Positions 33,745 through 36,094 of a stretch of 36,094 nucleotides of DNA are shown here, in pieces (positions within the stretch are counted from its first letter, which is position 1; each line of letters opens with the position of its first letter). The translations under genes were made by a program, and so were the position numbers. The stretch lies in assembly GCA_002713585.1 (NCBI GenBank), contig PATD01000015.1:8432-44525 (forward strand), given 5' to 3'. This DNA comes from Methanobacteriota archaeon (GTDB lineage Archaea > Thermoplasmatota > Poseidoniia > Poseidoniales > Thalassarchaeaceae). The notes below the pieces were generated by a model, which was not told the DNA's origin, ran no database searches, and saw only the letters and a program-made list of their open reading frames with translations.

Positions 33745-34329
33745 ATGATGGAGGATTCATCCGACTTGATGGTCCATCCTACATCGATTATTGATGACGG
33801 CGTAAAATTAGGCTCTGGAGTTCGAATATGGCATTTTTGTCATATTCGGGAAGGGGCCCGAATAGGAGCAGAATCCTCACTTGGACAGAACGTTGTAGTG
33901 GGGCCTGACGTTGAAATTGGCACGGGTTGCAGAATTCAAAACAACGTTTCCATCTTTTCAGGTATCACTTTGGAATCGGATGTATTCATTGGACCTTCTT
34001 GCGTATTTACGAATGTGCGAAATCCTCGCGCAAGAATCAATCGCCAATCGGAATTTGAATCCACATTAATCAGACAGGGTGCCACTATAGGTGCTAATGC
34101 TACTATTCTTTGTGGAATTGAAATCGGAGCCTTTGCGATGGTTGGTGCTGGCAGTGTGGTCACGCGTACAGTCCTTCCTCATGCTCTCGTCGTAGGAAAT
34201 CCCGCAAGACAAATCGGCTGGGTTGGTCAATCTGGTGAGACCTTGGATTCCGACTTGGTCTGCCCAAAAACAGGAGAGAAGCATATCATCGAGAACGGAT
34301 TCCTTCGCCGAAAGGGGGTGGACCAATGA
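33745..34329 (+). CDS. Hexapeptide-repeat sugar N-acetyltransferase, WlbB/WbpD-like
   Basis: 194 residues from ATG 33745 (33748 or 33769 are also possible). A left-handed beta-helix of hexapeptide repeats: VHPTSIIDDGVKLGSGVRIWHFCHI, ARIGAESSLGQNVVVG, IQNNVSIFSGITLE, VFIGPSCVFTNVRNPRA, GATIGANATILCG, then GAGSVVTRTVLPHALVVGNPARQIGWV. This closely follows WlbB/WbpD, which acetylates UDP-2-acetamido-3-amino-glucuronic acid during surface polysaccharide or glycan synthesis. Here it may serve N-glycan or exopolysaccharide formation, but the other pathway genes are absent from the window. Its stop overlaps the SCO1-like start (ATGA). Confidence 0.92.
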   Translation: MMEDSSDLMVHPTSIIDDGVKLGSGVRIWHFCHIREGARIGAESSLGQNVVVGPDVEIGTGCRIQNNVSIFSGITLESDVFIGPSCVFTNVRNPRARINRQSEFESTLIRQGATIGANATILCGIEIGAFAMVGAGSVVTRTVLPHALVVGNPARQIGWVGQSGETLDSDLVCPKTGEKHIIENGFLRRKGVDQ

Positions 34330-34913
34330 AGTGGCTTAGCCTGTTGTTAGCATTCATGTTTGTCGGTTGTATTGGTGCTTCTCCCGAGCCCGAGGATCCG
34401 TACCATGGATTCGAATGGACAGGAACGAATCCCGCCCCACTGTTCATGTTGGAGTCTTCAGATGGTGAACTTTGGTCGCTTGAGGAGCAGCGGAACAAGA
34501 CAGTAGTTCTTGCTTTTACTTACACTCGTTGTTATGCCACTTGCCCAGTGACTTCAGCTACGTTAGCAGCAATCTATGATACTCTCACCGATGAGGAAAA
34601 GGATCGAATTTCATTTGTATCGGTTACTATCGATCCTTGGCATGATTCACCCTCGGTCTTGACCAATTGGACTGAGGAACGAGGATATGAATGGCCTCAT
34701 CTAACTGGTTCTCCAGAGGCTGTTGTTCCGGTGTTAAACGAATATGGGGTTGATCCAGTAAATTTTGAGGATGATTCTGATGAAGGATATGGATTCAGCC
34801 ATACACAGCCGACTTACATCATCGATGAAACCGGTAATGCTCTCGTACTTTGGACAGAGCCTGATTTACCCTTAGATCTCTTCCTTGAGGATCTTCGACT
34901 CATTGCGGAGTGA
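34326..34913 (+). CDS. SCO1/SenC-family copper-binding thioredoxin-fold lipoprotein
   Basis: 195 residues. The N-terminus has a short hydrophobic signal and a lipobox-like FVGC with Cys15, so the protein is probably lipid-anchored outside the membrane. The SCO1 metal site is complete: Cys69 and Cys73 in TRCYATCPVT, and His159 in FSHTQPTYIID. SCO1 proteins deliver copper to the CuA site of cytochrome oxidase or handle thiol redox chemistry, which suggests aerobic respiration. Starts within the ATGA overlap of the upstream gene, so it is translationally coupled to it although unrelated in function. Confidence 0.93.
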   Translation: MKWLSLLLAFMFVGCIGASPEPEDPYHGFEWTGTNPAPLFMLESSDGELWSLEEQRNKTVVLAFTYTRCYATCPVTSATLAAIYDTLTDEEKDRISFVSVTIDPWHDSPSVLTNWTEERGYEWPHLTGSPEAVVPVLNEYGVDPVNFEDDSDEGYGFSHTQPTYIIDETGNALVLWTEPDLPLDLFLEDLRLIAE

Positions 34914-34920
34914 TTTTCAG

Positions 34921-35844
34921 ATGAATGTTCGCCGTCGAGCGACTTGGGCCCTTCTATTGGTCACACTTCTCTGGGGTGGAACATTCATCTGGATGAAACA
35001 GGCATTAGATGCAAGTGCTGCTTTGACACCATCCCTAGCGAAAAATGACGCTGCAATTTTCTTTGTTCTCATGAGGTTCCTAATCGCTTCCGCAGTCCTC
35101 CCCCTGGTCCTTAGTGAAGCAAGAAACGGCCTCTTGAGCCTATCCAATTGGAAGGCCGGGTCTTTTCTTGGAGTGCTTATTTGGGGGGGCTTCCTTCTAC
35201 AGATGATTGGCCTTACTGATGTTACACCAGCAGTCTCAGCTTTTCTGACAAGCCTCTACGTTGTATTCACATCTTTGATTGCCATGGCAATTACTCGGCG
35301 CTTCCTTTCGCTTCCAGCGATAATGGGGGTCATCCTTGCAACAATCGGAGCAGGTTGGATTTCTGGGCCACCTCAAATCAATTTTGGACTTGGTGAGTGG
35401 TTGACCATTGCATGTGCTTTTCTTTTTGCGGGACACATTATTGCAACAGATCGTTTGACACAAGGTCAAGATGCAGTGGGTATGACTGCAACGATGCTGC
35501 TTACTGTGACCATTCTTTCTGTAATTACTCAATTTGTATTCGGGTCAAGTGATTATAGTACCCTCGTCGACCTTACATTCTCACCTTCGTTTCTTTTCCC
35601 TCTACTATGTTGTGCAATTCTTGGAAGTATAGTTGCGTTGCTAATATTGATGATGCATCAGAGAAATCTTGACCCAGTTCATGCGGCGGTCCTCTACGCT
35701 GCTGAACCTGTTTGGGCAATGCTGGGGTCTCTTGCTTTTGACCTTGAAGAAGGACTTACAGGATGGCTCATTTTCGGTGCTTCAGCAATCCTTGTTGGCA
35801 ATTTAATTGTCCAGTTCGGTGAGAATTCTGATGAAGAAGAATGA
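34921..35844 (+). CDS. EamA/DMT-superfamily transporter
   Basis: 307 residues from ATG 34921, 7 bp after the SCO1-like stop; the frame opens earlier, into SCO1. About ten hydrophobic helices in two EamA repeats. The first begins ALLLVTLLWGGTFIWMKQAL and contains VSAFLTSLYVVFTSLIA; the second contains ALLILMMHQRNLDPVHAAVLYAAEPVWAML, the classical EamA signature. Probably an exporter or importer of amino acids or small metabolites. An acidic DEEE tail ends the protein. Confidence 0.94.
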   Translation: MNVRRRATWALLLVTLLWGGTFIWMKQALDASAALTPSLAKNDAAIFFVLMRFLIASAVLPLVLSEARNGLLSLSNWKAGSFLGVLIWGGFLLQMIGLTDVTPAVSAFLTSLYVVFTSLIAMAITRRFLSLPAIMGVILATIGAGWISGPPQINFGLGEWLTIACAFLFAGHIIATDRLTQGQDAVGMTATMLLTVTILSVITQFVFGSSDYSTLVDLTFSPSFLFPLLCCAILGSIVALLILMMHQRNLDPVHAAVLYAAEPVWAMLGSLAFDLEEGLTGWLIFGASAILVGNLIVQFGENSDEEE

Positions 35845-35903
35845 CTTCCCTTGAGTCCTGAGTATTGAGGAGTGTTCAAGAATCGGTGAATAGTCGGCAA
35901 TTC

Positions 35904-36094
35904 ATGGCGACCTTCGATCCCGCTACAATGGTCTTCGGGGGCTTTGCTGACCAACTTGATGCTGCATTTGGGGCATCCATGGGTTGGTTCATCGGTAATC
36001 TGCTTGTACTCATAATCGCTTTTGGTTTGATTCAGGCGCTTAGGAACGCTTCTGACCTCATTAGATATTTTGAGATTACAAATGCGAAACTGAC
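35904..36094 (+). CDS. Start of a membrane protein (3' partial)
   Basis: ATG 35904 opens a frame that runs to the end of the window, 63 complete codons. It starts MATFDPATMVFGGFADQ and contains one hydrophobic helix (GWFIGNLLVLIIAFGLIQAL) followed by RNASDLIRYFEITNAKL. No family can be assigned from this fragment. It lies 59 bp after the EamA gene in the same direction. Confidence 0.6.
   Translation, partial: MATFDPATMVFGGFADQLDAAFGASMGWFIGNLLVLIIAFGLIQALRNASDLIRYFEITNAKL

Noticed and set aside
1-36094. CRISPR array, insertion sequence or prophage
   Set aside because: No regularly spaced repeats, transposase, integrase or phage structural genes anywhere in the window.

Overview
The window looks like a chromosomal fragment of an uncultured marine archaeon, most likely Thermoplasmatota / Marine Group II (Ca. 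Poseidoniia). The archaeal markers are transcription factor B, both subunits of DNA topoisomerase VI and an archaeal-type dense layout. Several genes look bacterial in flavour: an E. coli-like NADP isocitrate dehydrogenase, RlmH, a WlbB/WbpD-like acetyltransferase and a SCO1 lipoprotein. This mixture is typical of marine planktonic euryarchaea. The lineage is inferred from gene content only.

Layout. 1-4323 (+): 3' part of a giant cell-surface protein (vWA-like region, sialidase-like repeats, NEW3/CARDB-type beta domains, C-terminal anchor). 4366-9399 (-): Topo VI-B (with an added EF-hand pair), Topo VI-A, a two-TM membrane protein and an ArsR-type regulator with a palindrome just before its start codon. 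9400-9871: a regulatory-looking stretch with a 52-codon Cys-rich microprotein gene bracketed by a 26-bp direct repeat. 9872-10309 (-): RlmH. 10419-12510 (+): three unknown or membrane proteins and a PduO-type cobalamin adenosyltransferase. 12499-14462: Nudix hydrolase (-), DHH phosphoesterase (+), b561/DUF4079-like membrane protein (-). 14566-18955 (+): an 1163-residue helical-repeat/PIN protein and a RluA-type pseudouridine synthase. 18949-22849 (-): icd, a membrane protein, hisS and a SAM methyltransferase. 22938-24208: OsmC-like protein (+), then a hypothetical and a TerB-like protein (-). 24444-28121 (+): class II ribonucleotide reductase. 28122-31408 (-): a LeuD-LeuC-type fused aconitase-family enzyme and a helical protein. 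31571-33252 (+): TFB and a YbjN-like protein. 33222-33662 (-): GNAT. 33745-end (+): hexapeptide acetyltransferase, SCO1, EamA exporter and the start of another membrane protein.

Links between genes. Aconitase-family enzyme plus Icd suggest two consecutive TCA steps. The cobalamin adenosyltransferase makes the cofactor that the class II RNR needs. Topo VI-A/B are translationally coupled. RlmH, RluA, HisS and possibly the PIN protein are translation/RNA related. Six convergent gene pairs abut or overlap at their 3' ends, so the genome is highly streamlined. I found no tRNA, rRNA, CRISPR array, insertion sequence or intein.

The most unusual items are the EF-hand-bearing Topo VI-B, the Cys-rich microprotein with flanking repeats, the giant PIN protein, the swivel-first aconitase-family fusion, and several palindromes in divergent promoters.
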